A stretch of 64,000 nucleotides of DNA from Flavobacterium sp. 90. Lineage in GTDB: Bacteria; Bacteroidota; Bacteroidia; Flavobacteriales; Flavobacteriaceae. The position numbers and the translations under genes are program-made. Of this stretch, positions 35,554 to 45,254 are shown piece after piece. The DNA lies in contig NZ_SMGE01000001.1 in assembly GCF_004339525.1 (NCBI RefSeq), forward strand, positions 2,976,001-3,040,000, written 5' to 3'. The stretch's first letter is position 1, and every line of letters begins with the position of its first letter. Under the pieces are notes generated by a model. The model saw only the letters and a list, made by a program, of their open reading frames with translations, was not told the origin of the DNA and made no database searches.

Positions 35554-37710
35554 ATGGCTAGAGATTTAAAATATACAAGAAATATCGGAATTGCTGCTCA
35601 CATTGATGCTGGTAAAACAACAACAACTGAGCGTATCCTTTTTTATACTGGAAAGTCACACAAAATTGGTGAGGTACACGATGGTGCTGCAACAATGGAC
35701 TGGATGGCTCAAGAGCAAGAAAGAGGTATTACAATTACTTCAGCTGCAACAACTTGTGAGTGGAATTTTCCAACTGAGCAAGGTAAGCTTTTGCCTGAGT
35801 CATTGCCGTACCACTTCAATATTATTGATACTCCTGGGCACGTTGATTTTACTGTAGAGGTAAACCGTTCTTTGCGTGTACTTGATGGTTTGGTTTTCTT
35901 GTTTAGTGCTGTTGATGGTGTTGAGCCTCAATCAGAAACTAACTGGAGACTTGCAGATCAGTACAGAGTTCCACGTATGGGATTCGTAAACAAAATGGAC
36001 CGTCAAGGATCTAACTTTTTGGCAGTTTGTCAACAAGTTCGTGATATGTTAAAATCAAATGCTGTTGCGATCACTTTGCCAATTGGTGAAGAAAATGATT
36101 TCAAAGGTGTTGTGGATTTAGTAAAAAACCAAGCTATTATTTGGCATGATGCAACTCAAGGGGCAACTTTTGATATTGTTGAGATTCCTGCTGATATGGT
36201 TGCTGAAGTTAAAGAATACAGATCTATTCTTATTGAAGCGGTTGCTGATTACGATGAAAACTTATTAGAGAAATTCATGGAAGATGAAAACTCTATTACA
36301 GAAGAAGAAATCAACAACGCTTTAAGAGCTGCTACTATGGATATGGCTATCATCCCGATGATTGCTGGTTCTTCTTTTAAAAACAAAGGAGTTCAATTCA
36401 TGTTAGATGCAGTTTGTAAATATTTACCTTCTCCGATGGATAAGGAAGGTATCGAAGGAATTCATCCTGATGATGCTGAATTATTAGAAGAAGATCAAAC
36501 TAAAATCTTACGTAAGCCAGATGTAAAAGAGCCGTTCGCTGCTTTAGCATTCAAAATTGCTACTGACCCATTCGTAGGTCGTTTAGCTTTCTTCCGTGCT
36601 TACTCTGGACGTTTAGATGCTGGTTCTTACGTTTTGAACACACGTTCTGGAAATAAAGAAAGAATTTCTCGTATCTACCAAATGCACGCTAACAAACAAA
36701 ATCCAATCGAATTTATTGAGGCTGGAGATATTGGAGCTGCTGTTGGATTTAAAGATATTAAAACTGGAGATACATTGTGTGATGAAAAACACCCAATTAT
36801 TCTTGAGTCTATGAAATTCCCTGCACCGGTAATTGGTATTGCAATTGAACCTAAAACTAAAGCTGACGTTGATAAAATGGGTATGGCTTTGGCTAAATTG
36901 GCTGAAGAAGATCCAACATTTACTGTTAGAACAGATGAGGCTTCAGGGCAAACTATTATCTCAGGTATGGGTGAGCTTCACTTAGATATCTTAGTAGATC
37001 GTATGAAACGTGAATTTAAGGTTGAAGTAAACCAAGGTGAGCCTCAGGTTGAATATAAAGAAGCGTTTACAAGAACTGCTACACACAGAGAGACTTATAA
37101 GAAACAATCAGGAGGTCGTGGTAAATTCGGTGATATCGTATTTACACTTGAGCCAGCTGACGAAGTTGATGGTAAAGTTCCTGTAGGATTGCAGTTTATT
37201 AATGCAGTAAAAGGTGGTAACGTTCCTAAGGAATATATTCCATCTGTAGAAAAAGGTTTCCGTGAAGCTATGAAAACTGGTCCTTTAGCTGGTTATCAAG
37301 TGGATAGTTTGAAAGTAACTTTGACAGACGGATCTTTCCACCCTGTCGATTCTGATGCTCTTTCTTTTGAATTGGCTGCAAGAATGGGTTATAGAGAAGT
37401 GGCAAAAGCTGCTGGAGCAATTATTCTTGAGCCTATCATGAAGATGGAAGTTATTACTCCTGAAGAAAACATGGGAGATATCGTAGGTGATATCAACCGT
37501 CGTAGAGGTCAGGTTAATGACATGGGTGATAGAAATGGTGCTAAGACTATTAAGGCTGATGTGCCTTTGTCAGAAATGTTTGGGTATGTAACAACATTAA
37601 GAACATTATCTTCTGGTAGAGCTACTTCAACAATGGAGTTTTCTCACTATGCAGAAACACCTTCTAATATTTCAGAAGCTGTAATTAAAAAAGCAAAAGG
37701 TAACGCTTAA
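35554..37710 (+). CDS. fusA: Elongation factor G
   Basis: The 718-residue translocation GTPase shows G1 [14 protein letters not shown], switch [16 protein letters not shown]3 [10 protein letters not shown]4 NKMDR and domains II-V through [27 protein letters not shown]. The loop at the tip of domain IV ([27 protein letters not shown]) that enters the decoding site is intact. It is the canonical form encoded within the str operon, 10 bases after rpsG and 11 bases before rpsJ. Confidence 0.98.
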   Translation: MARDLKYTRNIGIAAHIDAGKTTTTERILFYTGKSHKIGEVHDGAATMDWMAQEQERGITITSAATTCEWNFPTEQGKLLPESLPYHFNIIDTPGHVDFTVEVNRSLRVLDGLVFLFSAVDGVEPQSETNWRLADQYRVPRMGFVNKMDRQGSNFLAVCQQVRDMLKSNAVAITLPIGEENDFKGVVDLVKNQAIIWHDATQGATFDIVEIPADMVAEVKEYRSILIEAVADYDENLLEKFMEDENSITEEEINNALRAATMDMAIIPMIAGSSFKNKGVQFMLDAVCKYLPSPMDKEGIEGIHPDDAELLEEDQTKILRKPDVKEPFAALAFKIATDPFVGRLAFFRAYSGRLDAGSYVLNTRSGNKERISRIYQMHANKQNPIEFIEAGDIGAAVGFKDIKTGDTLCDEKHPIILESMKFPAPVIGIAIEPKTKADVDKMGMALAKLAEEDPTFTVRTDEASGQTIISGMGELHLDILVDRMKREFKVEVNQGEPQVEYKEAFTRTATHRETYKKQSGGRGKFGDIVFTLEPADEVDGKVPVGLQFINAVKGGNVPKEYIPSVEKGFREAMKTGPLAGYQVDSLKVTLTDGSFHPVDSDALSFELAARMGYREVAKAAGAIILEPIMKMEVITPEENMGDIVGDINRRRGQVNDMGDRNGAKTIKADVPLSEMFGYVTTLRTLSSGRATSTMEFSHYAETPSNISEAVIKKAKGNA

Positions 37711-37721
37711 TTCTTAAGAAA

Positions 37722-38027
37722 ATGAGTCAAAAAATCAGAATAAAACTAAAATCTTACGATCACATGTTGGTAGACAAGTCTGCTGAAAAGATCGTAAAAA
37801 CAGTAAAAACTACTGGAGCAGTTGTAACAGGTCCAATTCCGTTGCCAACTCACAAAAAACTTTTCACTGTATTACGTTCTCCGCACGTTAACAAAAAAGC
37901 GAGAGAGCAATTTGAAGTAATGTCATACAAGAGATTGATTGATATTTATTCATCTTCATCTAAAACTATTGATGCTTTAATGAAACTTGAATTGCCAAGT
38001 GGGGTTGAAGTAGAGATCAAAGTATAA
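37722..38027 (+). CDS. rpsJ: 30S ribosomal protein S10
   Basis: The 101-residue S10 (NusE) binds the 30S head and also serves in antitermination complexes. It starts [25 protein letters not shown] and has the exposed loop [29 protein letters not shown]. In many bacteria rpsJ begins the S10 operon. Here it is the end of the rpsL-fusA unit, followed by a terminator and a separate promoter for rplC. Confidence 0.97.
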
Positions 38028-38044
38028 TTTTATTATATTTTTAT

Positions 38045-38080
38045 AAAAAAAAGCGAGGCAGAAATGTTTCGCTTTTTTTG
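38045..38080 (+). terminator. Terminator after rpsJ
   Basis: AAAAAAGCGA pairs with TCGCTTTTTT around a 12-base loop, ending in seven T. It lies 18 bases after the rpsJ stop codon and cuts the ribosomal cluster into two transcripts. Confidence 0.85.
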
Positions 38081-38329
38081 TTGTTTTAAATTTTGTTGTG
38101 TTTGTTTTTTTTTTAATTAAAAGAAAACAATAATTTAATATTATTTTGTTAGAAAAGCCTTATGTGGAGCTGTGTAGCGGTGATTTTGGTTTTTGCGGGT
38201 AAAAATATTTTGTAATAATAATCTGTAGTAAATTTTAATTCTGATTATTTTTTTTGAAATGTAAAAGAGATCTGGGTAGTTTCTTTTGAGCTTGGATTTT
38301 GATAATGAGCGATTTAATTTTTGTAACTG
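38081..38329. other. Rest of the 403-bp gap between rpsJ and rplC
   Basis: AT-rich DNA between the rpsJ terminator and the rplC promoter. I see no gene, tRNA or clear repeat in it. Confidence 0.5.
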
Positions 38330-38361
38330 TTTGGTATATTCAATTTTAATATCTACTTTTG
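38330..38361 (+). promoter_or_regulatory. rplC (S10-spc) operon promoter (TTTG-N20-TACTTTTG)
   Basis: TTTG at 38330-38333 and TACTTTTG at 38354-38361 with a 20-base spacer. It would drive rplC and the genes behind it. Confidence 0.88.
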
Positions 38362-38364
38362 CAC

Positions 38365-38404
38365 TCCCTGTTTGGAAATTTCTGTTATTTTCAAATTGAA
38401 GGGA
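38365..38404 (+). promoter_or_regulatory. Leader hairpin at the 5' end of the rplC transcript
   Basis: TCCCT, TTTG and AAAT on the 5' side face ATTT, CAAA and AGGGA on the 3' side, with small internal loops and a TTCTGTT apical loop. It starts about four bases after the -7 box, so it would form the extreme 5' end of the mRNA. It is a candidate ribosomal-protein-binding leader, by analogy with the L4-controlled S10 leader of E. coli. Confidence 0.5.
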
Positions 38405-38430
38405 ATTTTAGTAATTAATAATTAATATTT

Positions 38431-39048
38431 ATGTCTGGGTTAATTGGTAAAAAAATCGGCATGACTAGTATTTTCGACGAAAATGGGAAAAATATTCCTT
38501 GTACAGTAATCGAAGCTGGGCCGTGTGTTGTTACCCAAGTCAGAACCAAAGGTGTTGACGGGTACGAAGCGTTGCAACTTGGTTTCGATGACAAAAACGA
38601 GAAACATTCCACTAAAGCGGCTTTAGGTCACTTTAAAAAAGCTGGAACTGTTGCTAAGAAAAAAGTCGTTGAATTTCAAGATTTTGCAACTGAACAAAAA
38701 TTAGGAGATCTTATTGATGTTTCTATTTTTGCTGAAGGAGAATTTGTAGATGTACAAGGTGTGTCTAAAGGTAAAGGTTTTCAAGGGGTTGTTAAACGTC
38801 ACGGATTTGGTGGTGTTGGACAAGCAACTCACGGTCAACACAACCGTTTAAGAGCGCCAGGTTCTGTAGGAGCTTCTTCATATCCATCCAGAGTATTCAA
38901 AGGAATGCGTATGGCTGGAAGAATGGGAGGAGACAATGTAAAAGTTCAAAACCTTAGAGTTTTAAAAGTAGTTGCTGAAAAGAACCTACTTGTTATTAAA
39001 GGATGTGTTCCTGGACATAAAAACTCTTATGTAATCATTCAGAAGTAA
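38431..39048 (+). CDS. rplC: 50S ribosomal protein L3
   Basis: The 205-residue primary 23S rRNA binder starts [19 protein letters not shown]. The long loop with [38 protein letters not shown] reaches toward the peptidyl-transferase centre. First gene of the transcript that starts at the 38330 promoter. Its TAA overlaps the rplD ATG by one base (TAATG), which favours translational coupling. Confidence 0.98.
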   Translation: MSGLIGKKIGMTSIFDENGKNIPCTVIEAGPCVVTQVRTKGVDGYEALQLGFDDKNEKHSTKAALGHFKKAGTVAKKKVVEFQDFATEQKLGDLIDVSIFAEGEFVDVQGVSKGKGFQGVVKRHGFGGVGQATHGQHNRLRAPGSVGASSYPSRVFKGMRMAGRMGGDNVKVQNLRVLKVVAEKNLLVIKGCVPGHKNSYVIIQK

Positions 39049-39677
39049 TGGAAGTAAAAGTATTAGATTTCAACGGAAAAGATACTGGAAGAAAAGTTCA
39101 ACTTTCTGATTCAGTATTCGCAATTGAACCAAATAATCACGCTGTATACCTTGATGTAAAGCAATATCTTGCTAATCAAAGACAAGGGACTCACAAAGCT
39201 AAAGAAAGAGCTGAAGTGACAGGAAGTACACGTAAGATTAAAAAACAAAAAGGAACTGGTACGGCTCGTGCGGGAAGTATCAAGAATCCATTGTTTAAAG
39301 GTGGTGGAACGGTTTTTGGACCAAGACCAAGAAGTTATTCATTCAAATTGAATAAAAGCTTGAAAAGATTGGCTAGAAAATCTGCTTTCTCAATCAAAGC
39401 AAAAGAGTCAAATATTATCGTTCTTGAGGACTTTAATTTTGAAACTCCAAACACTAAAAATTTCATTAACGTTTTGAAAGCTTTAGGGTTAGATAATAAA
39501 AAATCTCTATTTGTGTTGGGTGAGTCAAATAAAAATGTATATTTGTCGTCACGCAATTTAAAGGCTTCAAATGTCGTAACTAGCTCAGAATTAAGCACTT
39601 ACGCTATTTTAAACACTAATAATTTAGTGCTTTTAGAAGGTTCTTTGGAGTTAATTGAAGAAAATTTAAGTAAATAA
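39048..39677 (+). CDS. rplD: 50S ribosomal protein L4
   Basis: The 209-residue protein lines the peptide exit tunnel. The tunnel loop [37 protein letters not shown] is intact, and the globular part ends ELIEENLSK. In E. coli L4 is the feedback regulator of the S10 operon; here its own operon begins one gene upstream with a leader hairpin. It overlaps rplC by one base. Confidence 0.97.
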   Translation: MEVKVLDFNGKDTGRKVQLSDSVFAIEPNNHAVYLDVKQYLANQRQGTHKAKERAEVTGSTRKIKKQKGTGTARAGSIKNPLFKGGGTVFGPRPRSYSFKLNKSLKRLARKSAFSIKAKESNIIVLEDFNFETPNTKNFINVLKALGLDNKKSLFVLGESNKNVYLSSRNLKASNVVTSSELSTYAILNTNNLVLLEGSLELIEENLSK

Positions 39678-39684
39678 TAGGAAT

Positions 39685-39975
39685 ATGAGCATCATAATTA
39701 GACCTATAGTAACGGAAAAAGTAACCAAAGAAAGTGAAGTTTTAAACCGCTTCGGATTCGTTGTTGACAAAAAAGCAAACAAAGTTCAAATTAAGAAAGC
39801 TATTGAAGCTGCTTATGGAGTAACTATCGTTTCAGTTAACACGATGAACGTAAGACCGGATAGAACTACAAAATACACTAAAAGTGGTTTAATCAGTGGA
39901 AAGACAAATGCAATTAAGAAAGCGATTGTTCAAGTACAAGAAGGAGAAACAATTGATTTTTACAACAATATCTAA
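39685..39975 (+). CDS. rplW: 50S ribosomal protein L23
   Basis: The 96-residue protein sits at the tunnel exit and docks trigger factor and SRP. It begins SIIIRPIVTEKVTKESE and contains NKVQIKKAIEAAYGVTIVSVNTMNVR, the standard L23 core, with the RTTKYTKSGLISGK loop. The gap to rplD is 7 bases and to rplB 9 bases. Confidence 0.97.
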   Translation: MSIIIRPIVTEKVTKESEVLNRFGFVVDKKANKVQIKKAIEAAYGVTIVSVNTMNVRPDRTTKYTKSGLISGKTNAIKKAIVQVQEGETIDFYNNI

Positions 39976-39984
39976 GATAGAAAA

Positions 39985-40809
39985 ATGTCAGTAAGAAAAT
40001 TAAAACCTATTACCCCAGGTCAGCGATTTAGAGTTGTGAATGGTTATGACGCCATTACAACTGATAAGCCGGAACGCTCTTTGATAGCGCCGATAAAAAA
40101 CTCTGGAGGTAGAAATAGTCAAGGAAAGATGACCATGCGTTATACGGGTGGTGGTCACAAGCAGAGATATCGTATTATTGATTTCAAAAGAACTAAAGAC
40201 GGAATTCCGGCTACTGTGAAATCAATCGAATACGATCCAAATCGTACTGCATTTATCGCTTTATTAGCTTATGCTGATGGAGAGAAAACTTATGTTATTG
40301 CTCAAAACGGATTGAAAGTTGGTCAGAAATTAGTTTCTGGTCCAGAATCTCAACCTGAAATTGGTAATACATTGCCTTTAAGCAGAATTCCTTTAGGAAC
40401 TGTAATCTCTTGTATTGAGTTACGTCCAGGTCAAGGAGCAGTAATTGCTCGTTCAGCTGGTACATTTGCTCAGTTAATGGCAAGAGATGGAAAATATGCT
40501 ACAATTAAAATGCCATCTGGTGAAACAAGATTGATCTTGTTAACTTGTTCGGCTACAATTGGAGCTGTTTCTAATTCAGATCACCAATTAGTTGTGTCAG
40601 GAAAAGCTGGTAGAACAAGATGGTTAGGAAGAAGACCTAGAACAAGACCTGTTGCAATGAACCCTGTTGATCACCCAATGGGTGGTGGAGAAGGACGTTC
40701 TTCTGGTGGACATCCACGTTCAAGAAATGGAATACCAGCAAAAGGTTATAGAACTCGTTCTAAGAAAAACCCGAGTAACAAGTATATCGTAGAACGTAGA
40801 AAGAAATAA
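39985..40809 (+). CDS. rplB: 50S ribosomal protein L2
   Basis: The 274-residue protein is needed for subunit association and peptidyl-transferase activity. It starts [21 protein letters not shown]. The OB-fold region includes [23 protein letters not shown], and the functional C-terminal loop reads [23 protein letters not shown]. The tail [13 protein letters not shown] is normal. Confidence 0.98.
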   Translation: MSVRKLKPITPGQRFRVVNGYDAITTDKPERSLIAPIKNSGGRNSQGKMTMRYTGGGHKQRYRIIDFKRTKDGIPATVKSIEYDPNRTAFIALLAYADGEKTYVIAQNGLKVGQKLVSGPESQPEIGNTLPLSRIPLGTVISCIELRPGQGAVIARSAGTFAQLMARDGKYATIKMPSGETRLILLTCSATIGAVSNSDHQLVVSGKAGRTRWLGRRPRTRPVAMNPVDHPMGGGEGRSSGGHPRSRNGIPAKGYRTRSKKNPSNKYIVERRKK

Positions 40810-40815
40810 TAAGAT

Positions 40816-41094
40816 ATGGCACGTTCATTAAAAAAAGGACCTTTCGTTCATTATAAGTTAGACAAGAAAGTTCAGGAAAACGTAGAAAGTGGTAAAAATA
40901 GTGTAGTAAAGACTTGGTCTAGAGCTTCTATGATTACTCCAGATTTCGTTGGACAAACTATCGCAGTTCATAACGGTCGTCAATTTGTACCAGTTTACGT
41001 AACAGAAAACATGGTAGGTCACAAATTAGGAGAATTTTCACCAACTAGATCTTTTAGAGGTCATGCTGGAGCAAAAAATAAAGGTAAAAAATAA
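40816..41094 (+). CDS. rpsS: 30S ribosomal protein S19
   Basis: The 92-residue protein of the 30S head starts [20 protein letters not shown] and carries the typical [30 protein letters not shown] core and [16 protein letters not shown]. It forms bridges to the 50S subunit with S13. Six-base gaps on both sides place it firmly in the operon. Confidence 0.98.
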
Positions 41095-41100
41095 GAAGCA

Positions 41101-41514
41101 ATGGGAGTTCGTAAAAGAGAAACAGCAGATGCGAGAAAAGAGGCTAATAAGTCTATTGCTTTCGCAAAATTGAATAACTGCCCTACTTCACCTAGAAAAA
41201 TGCGCTTAGTAGCGGACTTGGTAAGAGGTCAGAAGGTAGAAAGAGCACTTAACATCTTAAGATTTAGTTCTAAAGAAGCTTCGAGAAAATTAGAGAAACT
41301 ATTATTATCTGCAATCAATAACTGGGAGCAAAAAAATAGTGAAGGTAATTTGGAAGAAGCTGGATTATTTGTTAAGGAGATCAGAGTAGATGGTGGAATG
41401 ATGTTAAAAAGACTTCGTCCAGCTCCACAAGGTCGTGCACACAGAATAAGAAAACGTTCTAATCACGTAACAATCGTGCTTGGAGCTATCAATAACACAC
41501 AAAGCAATTCTTAA
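41101..41514 (+). CDS. rplV: 50S ribosomal protein L22
   Basis: The 137-residue protein has a tunnel-lining beta-hairpin ([32 protein letters not shown]) and the core [31 protein letters not shown]. It is about 25 residues longer than E. coli L22, mainly through an N-terminal basic extension ([17 protein letters not shown]) common in Bacteroidota. The rpsC ATG follows after 5 bases. Confidence 0.97.
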
Positions 41515-41519
41515 GCAGC

Positions 41520-42281
41520 ATGGGACAAAAGACAAATCCAATTGGAAATAGACTTGGTATCATCAGAGGGTGGGACTCAAACTGGTATGGTGGAAATGAT
41601 TACGGTGATAAACTTGCCGAAGATCACAAAATCAGAAAGTATATCCACGCTCGTTTATCAAAAGCTAGTGTATCTAAAGTAATCATCGAGAGAACTTTGA
41701 AACTTGTAACCGTTACTATCACTACTGCTAGACCTGGTATCATTATCGGAAAAGGTGGTCAAGAGGTAGACAAGTTAAAAGAAGAACTTAAGAAAGTTAC
41801 TGACAAGGAGGTTCAAATCAACATCTTTGAAATTAAAAGACCTGAGTTAGATGCTTATCTTGTGGCGACAAGCATCGCTCGTCAAATCGAAAGTCGTATC
41901 TCTTACAGACGTGCAATTAAGATGGCTATTGCAGCTTCTATGCGTATGAATGCAGAAGGTATTAAAGTTTTGATTTCTGGTCGTTTGAATGGTGCTGAAA
42001 TGGCACGTTCAGAAGGTTTCAAAGAAGGTAGAATTCCTCTATCAACTTTCAGAGCTGATATTGATTATGCTTTGGCTGAAGCTCATACTACTTACGGTAG
42101 AATGGGTATCAAAGTATGGATCATGAAAGGTGAAGTTTATGGAAAGAGAGATCTTTCTCCGCTTGCAGGAATGGATAAAAAACAATCTGGAACTGGTGGT
42201 GGTAAAGGTGGTGATTCTCCAAGAGGAGACAGAAAGCCCTTTAATAAAGGTGGTAAACCAGACGCTCGTAAAAGAAAGTAA
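41520..42281 (+). CDS. rpsC: 30S ribosomal protein S3
   Basis: The 253-residue protein lines the mRNA entry channel. It starts [25 protein letters not shown]. The KH domain has the RNA-binding loop [16 protein letters not shown], followed by [40 protein letters not shown]. The C-terminal tail is rich in Gly, Lys and Asp ([16 protein letters not shown]) and likely disordered. Confidence 0.98.
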   Translation: MGQKTNPIGNRLGIIRGWDSNWYGGNDYGDKLAEDHKIRKYIHARLSKASVSKVIIERTLKLVTVTITTARPGIIIGKGGQEVDKLKEELKKVTDKEVQINIFEIKRPELDAYLVATSIARQIESRISYRRAIKMAIAASMRMNAEGIKVLISGRLNGAEMARSEGFKEGRIPLSTFRADIDYALAEAHTTYGRMGIKVWIMKGEVYGKRDLSPLAGMDKKQSGTGGGKGGDSPRGDRKPFNKGGKPDARKRK

Positions 42282-42300
42282 ATTTTTAAACTAAAGAAAA

Positions 42301-42726
42301 ATGTTACAGCCTAAAAGAACAAAATACCGTAAGGTACAAAAAGGTAAAATGAAAGGTAACTCTCAAAGAGGGCATGAACTTTCTAATGGAATGTTTGGTA
42401 TTAAATCTGTACATGAAGATGGAATGTTCTTAACGTCTCGTCAAATCGAAGCTGCGCGTATTGCTGCAACTCGTTTTATGAAGAGAGAAGGACAATTATG
42501 GATCAAAATATTTCCAGACAAACCAATTACTAAGAAGCCTCTTGAGGTACGTATGGGTAAAGGTAAAGGTGCCGTTGAATATTGGGCTGCCGTTGTTAAA
42601 CCCGGAAGAATTATGTTTGAAGTTGGAGGAGTTCCTTTGTCAGTTGCAAAAGAGGCGTTACGTCTTGCAGCTCAAAAGCTTCCAGTAAAAACTAAATTCG
42701 TCGTTGCTAGAGATTTCGAAGCATAA
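42301..42726 (+). CDS. rplP: 50S ribosomal protein L16
   Basis: The 141-residue protein near the A-site tRNA starts [24 protein letters not shown]. It keeps the conserved core [48 protein letters not shown]. This is the loop modified by an arginine hydroxylase in some bacteria. Normal length, normal operon position. Confidence 0.98.
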   Translation: MLQPKRTKYRKVQKGKMKGNSQRGHELSNGMFGIKSVHEDGMFLTSRQIEAARIAATRFMKREGQLWIKIFPDKPITKKPLEVRMGKGKGAVEYWAAVVKPGRIMFEVGGVPLSVAKEALRLAAQKLPVKTKFVVARDFEA

Positions 42727-42739
42727 TTAAATTTATATT

Positions 42740-42931
42740 ATGAAACAATCAGAAATAAAAGATCTTTCTGCAGCGGAGTTGCAAGAAAAACTTAGTCAAA
42801 CTAAGAAAATATATGCTGACCTAAAAATGGCTCACGCTATTTCTCCAATTGAGAACCCACTTCAAATTAGAAGTGTAAGAAGAACAGTTGCAAGATTGGC
42901 TACAGAGTTAACTAAAAGAGAGTTACAATAA
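42740..42931 (+). CDS. rpmC: 50S ribosomal protein L29
   Basis: A small helical-hairpin protein of 63 residues (MKQSEIKDLSAAELQEKLSQTKKIYADLKMAHAISPIENPLQIRSVRRTVARLAT, shown in parts) next to L23 at the tunnel exit. The sequence spacing and the PLQIRSVRRTVARL motif match the family. It lies 13 bases after rplP and 17 before rpsQ. Confidence 0.96.
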   Translation: MKQSEIKDLSAAELQEKLSQTKKIYADLKMAHAISPIENPLQIRSVRRTVARLATELTKRELQ

Positions 42932-42948
42932 TTGTATTCTGCTGAAAG

Positions 42949-43209
42949 ATGGAAGAAAAAAGAAATTTAAGAAAAGAAAGAATAGGTGTTGTTACTTCAA
43001 ATAAAATGGATAAGTCTATTGTTATTGCTGAAGTAAGAAAAGTAAAGCACCCATTATACGGTAAGTTCGTGTTGAAAACAAAGAAATACGTTGCACACGA
43101 CGAAACAAACGACTGTAACATTGGAGATACTGTAAGAATTAGCGAAACGCGTCCTTTAAGTAAAACAAAATGTTGGAGATTAGTTGAAATCTTAGAAAGA
43201 GCTAAATAA
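42949..43209 (+). CDS. rpsQ: 30S ribosomal protein S17
   Basis: The 86-residue OB-fold protein binds 16S rRNA early in assembly. It starts [31 protein letters not shown] and has the family pattern [19 protein letters not shown], then [25 protein letters not shown]. It ends two bases before rplN. Confidence 0.97.
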   Translation: MEEKRNLRKERIGVVTSNKMDKSIVIAEVRKVKHPLYGKFVLKTKKYVAHDETNDCNIGDTVRISETRPLSKTKCWRLVEILERAK

Positions 43210-43211
43210 TT

Positions 43212-43580
43212 ATGGTACAACAGGAATCAAGACTAAAAGTAGCAGATAACACGGGAGCAAAAGAAGTTTTAACTATCCGTGTTTTAGGAGGTACCAAAAG
43301 AAGGTATGCCTCTGTTGGTGACAAGATTGTAGTATCTATTAAAGATGCAACTCCTAACGGTAACGTTAAAAAAGGAGCTGTTTCAACTGCAGTTGTTGTA
43401 CGTACCAAAAAAGAAGTGAGAAGAGCTGATGGTTCTTATATCCGTTTCGATGATAATGCATGTGTTCTTTTGAATGCTGCAGGGGAAATGAGAGGAACAC
43501 GTGTTTTTGGTCCGGTAGCAAGAGAACTTCGTGAAAAACAATTCATGAAAATTGTATCATTAGCACCAGAAGTGCTTTAA
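43212..43580 (+). CDS. rplN: 50S ribosomal protein L14
   Basis: The 122-residue protein of the subunit interface starts [27 protein letters not shown] and carries [38 protein letters not shown] (in parts). It ends in the usual [23 protein letters not shown]. Position and length are canonical. Confidence 0.98.
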
Positions 43581-43591
43581 TTCGTTTTAAG

Positions 43592-43906
43592 ATGATAAAG
43601 CTAAAAATAAAATCAGGAGATATCGTAAGAGTTATTGCTGGAGACCATAAAGGTGCTGAAGGTAAAGTTTTACGTGTTTACCGTGAGAAAAATAAAGCGA
43701 TAGTTGAAGGTGTAAACATGGTTTCGAAACATACAAAACCAAGTGCTAAAAACCCTCAAGGTGGTATCGTTAAGAAAGAAGCTTCTATACAAATATCTAA
43801 CATTTCACTAATTGATCCTAAAACTAAGGAAACAACTAGAGTTGGTATTAGAGTAGAAGGAGATAAGAAAGTAAGATTTTCAAAAAAATCTAATCAAGTA
43901 CTATAG
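43592..43906 (+). CDS. rplX: 50S ribosomal protein L24
   Basis: A 104-residue KOW-domain protein that starts 50S assembly. The KOW motif reads [38 protein letters not shown] (in parts), followed by [25 protein letters not shown]. The rplE ATG follows two bases later. Confidence 0.97.
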   Translation: MIKLKIKSGDIVRVIAGDHKGAEGKVLRVYREKNKAIVEGVNMVSKHTKPSAKNPQGGIVKKEASIQISNISLIDPKTKETTRVGIRVEGDKKVRFSKKSNQVL

Positions 43907-43908
43907 TA

Positions 43909-44460
43909 ATGGCATATACACCTAGACTAAAAGAAGAATATAAGAGTAGAGTAATCTCTGCTCTTAAAGAGGAATTCGGATATACAAACGTAATGCAAGT
44001 TCCAAAACTTGAAAAAATCGTTTTGAGCCGTGGAGTTGGTGCAGCTGTATCTGATAAAAAACTTATTGACTATGCAGTTGATGAGTTAACAAAGATCACT
44101 GGACAAAAAGCAGTATCTACAATTTCAAAGAAAGACGTTGCGTCTTTCAAATTGAGAAAAGGGATGCCTATTGGAGCAAAAGTTACTTTACGTGGTGAAA
44201 GAATGTATGAGTTTTTAGATAGACTTGTTACTTCTGCTTTACCACGCGTTAGAGATTTTAGTGGTATTAAAGCTACTGGTTTTGACGGAAGAGGTAATTA
44301 CAACCTTGGAGTTTTAGAGCAAATCATTTTCCCAGAAATTGATATTGACAAAGTAAACAAAATTTCAGGAATGGATATTACATTTGTTACTACTGCAAAA
44401 ACAGACAAGGAAGCAAAGTCATTATTGGCTGAATTAGGATTACCTTTTAAAAAGAATTAA
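43909..44460 (+). CDS. rplE: 50S ribosomal protein L5
   Basis: The 183-residue 5S rRNA binder has the signature [16 protein letters not shown], then [40 protein letters not shown] and [28 protein letters not shown] (in parts). In E. coli the S8 binding site for spc operon control lies at the L5 start region. The corresponding control here may instead lie before rpsH. Confidence 0.98.
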   Translation: MAYTPRLKEEYKSRVISALKEEFGYTNVMQVPKLEKIVLSRGVGAAVSDKKLIDYAVDELTKITGQKAVSTISKKDVASFKLRKGMPIGAKVTLRGERMYEFLDRLVTSALPRVRDFSGIKATGFDGRGNYNLGVLEQIIFPEIDIDKVNKISGMDITFVTTAKTDKEAKSLLAELGLPFKKN

Positions 44461-44463
44461 GAC

Positions 44464-44733
44464 ATGGCTAAAGAATCAATGAAAGCCCGCGAGGTTAAGA
44501 GAGAAAAAACGGTAGCAAAGTATGCTGAGAAAAGAAAAGCTTTGAAAGAAGCTGGAGATTTTGAAGGTTTACAAAAATTACCTAAAAATGCTTCACCAGT
44601 TCGTTTGCACAATCGTTGTAAATTAACAGGTAGACCAAGAGGTTATATTCGTCAATTCGGTATTTCACGTGTAACTTTTCGTGAGATGGCTAATAATGGA
44701 TTAATTCCTGGAGTTAAAAAGGCGTCTTGGTAA
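44464..44733 (+). CDS. rpsN: 30S ribosomal protein S14 (long, zinc-free form)
   Basis: At 89 residues it is the long form. The region [46 protein letters not shown] (in parts) contains only one Cys, so the CxxC zinc motif of the short form is absent. It works in the 30S head near S3 and S10. Its last codons overlap the promoter proposed for rpsH. Confidence 0.97.
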   Translation: MAKESMKAREVKREKTVAKYAEKRKALKEAGDFEGLQKLPKNASPVRLHNRCKLTGRPRGYIRQFGISRVTFREMANNGLIPGVKKASW

Positions 44734-44757
44734 TCTCGTAATAAGTTATTACTTTTG
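44726..44757 (+). promoter_or_regulatory. Internal promoter before rpsH (CTTG-N20-TACTTTTG)
   Basis: A CTTG at 44726-44729, inside the last codons of rpsN, and TACTTTTG at 44750-44757 are separated by 20 bases. The -7 box is a full match to TAnnTTTG. It would give rpsH and downstream genes an additional transcript. Confidence 0.7.
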
Positions 44758-44787
44758 CAAACCAAAAAATAATTTTAATTGATTAAA

Positions 44788-44817
44788 GGTTCGGGAGGCG
44801 AGTGCCTCCCGAAAACC
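44788..44817 (+). promoter_or_regulatory. Perfect GC-rich hairpin in the rpsH leader
   Basis: TTCGGGAGGC and GCCTCCCGAA form an exact 10-bp stem around GAGT; GG and CC extend it across a two-base bulge. It ends 20 bases before the rpsH ATG. No T-run follows, so it is not a terminator. It is by far the most GC-rich stretch in the area and a candidate regulatory leader. Confidence 0.7.
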
Positions 44818-44837
44818 ATAATCGCAATCAAATACAT

Positions 44838-45236
44838 ATGTATACAGATCCTATTGCAGATTATTTGACTAGAGTTCGTAACGCTGTGGCTGCAAACCAC
44901 AAAGTTGTTGAAATTCCAGCTTCTAATCTAAAAAAAGAAATAACTAAGATCTTATTTGATCAAGGTTATATCTTGAGTTACAAATTTGAGGACAACTCTG
45001 TTCAGGGTTCAATCAAAATTGCTTTGAAGTACGATAAAGATACTAAAGAGCCTGTAATTAAAGATATCCAAAGAATTAGTAAACCTGGTTTACGTAAATA
45101 CGCAGGTGCTGCCAAATTACCAAGAATCCTTAACGGATTAGGAATTGCAATTGTTTCGACTTCAAAAGGTCTTATGACTGGAAAACAAGCAAAACAATTA
45201 AATGTAGGTGGTGAAGTAATTTGTTACGTATACTAA
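44838..45236 (+). CDS. rpsH: 30S ribosomal protein S8
   Basis: The 132-residue protein starts at the ATG at 44838 (MYTDPIADYLTRVRNAVAANHK), the family's standard N-terminus. A GTG at 44802 would add 12 residues read from inside the leader hairpin and was rejected. The C-terminal signature ISKPGLRKYAGAAKLPRILNGLGIAIVSTSKGLMTG (in parts) is normal. In E. coli S8 represses the spc operon, which makes the hairpin directly upstream interesting. Confidence 0.97.
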   Translation: MYTDPIADYLTRVRNAVAANHKVVEIPASNLKKEITKILFDQGYILSYKFEDNSVQGSIKIALKYDKDTKEPVIKDIQRISKPGLRKYAGAAKLPRILNGLGIAIVSTSKGLMTGKQAKQLNVGGEVICYVY

Positions 45237-45254
45237 TTTTAAAGACTAAATAAG

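Noticed and set aside
38415..39598. Antisense ORFs in rplC and rplD
   Set aside because: Shadows of conserved ribosomal genes.
44788..44817. Hairpin before rpsH as an intrinsic terminator
   Set aside because: No T-run follows the stem; the downstream sequence is GAAAACC.
44802..44837. GTG start for rpsH
   Set aside because: The extra 12 codons are read from the leader hairpin; S8 starts MYTDPIADYLTR at 44838.
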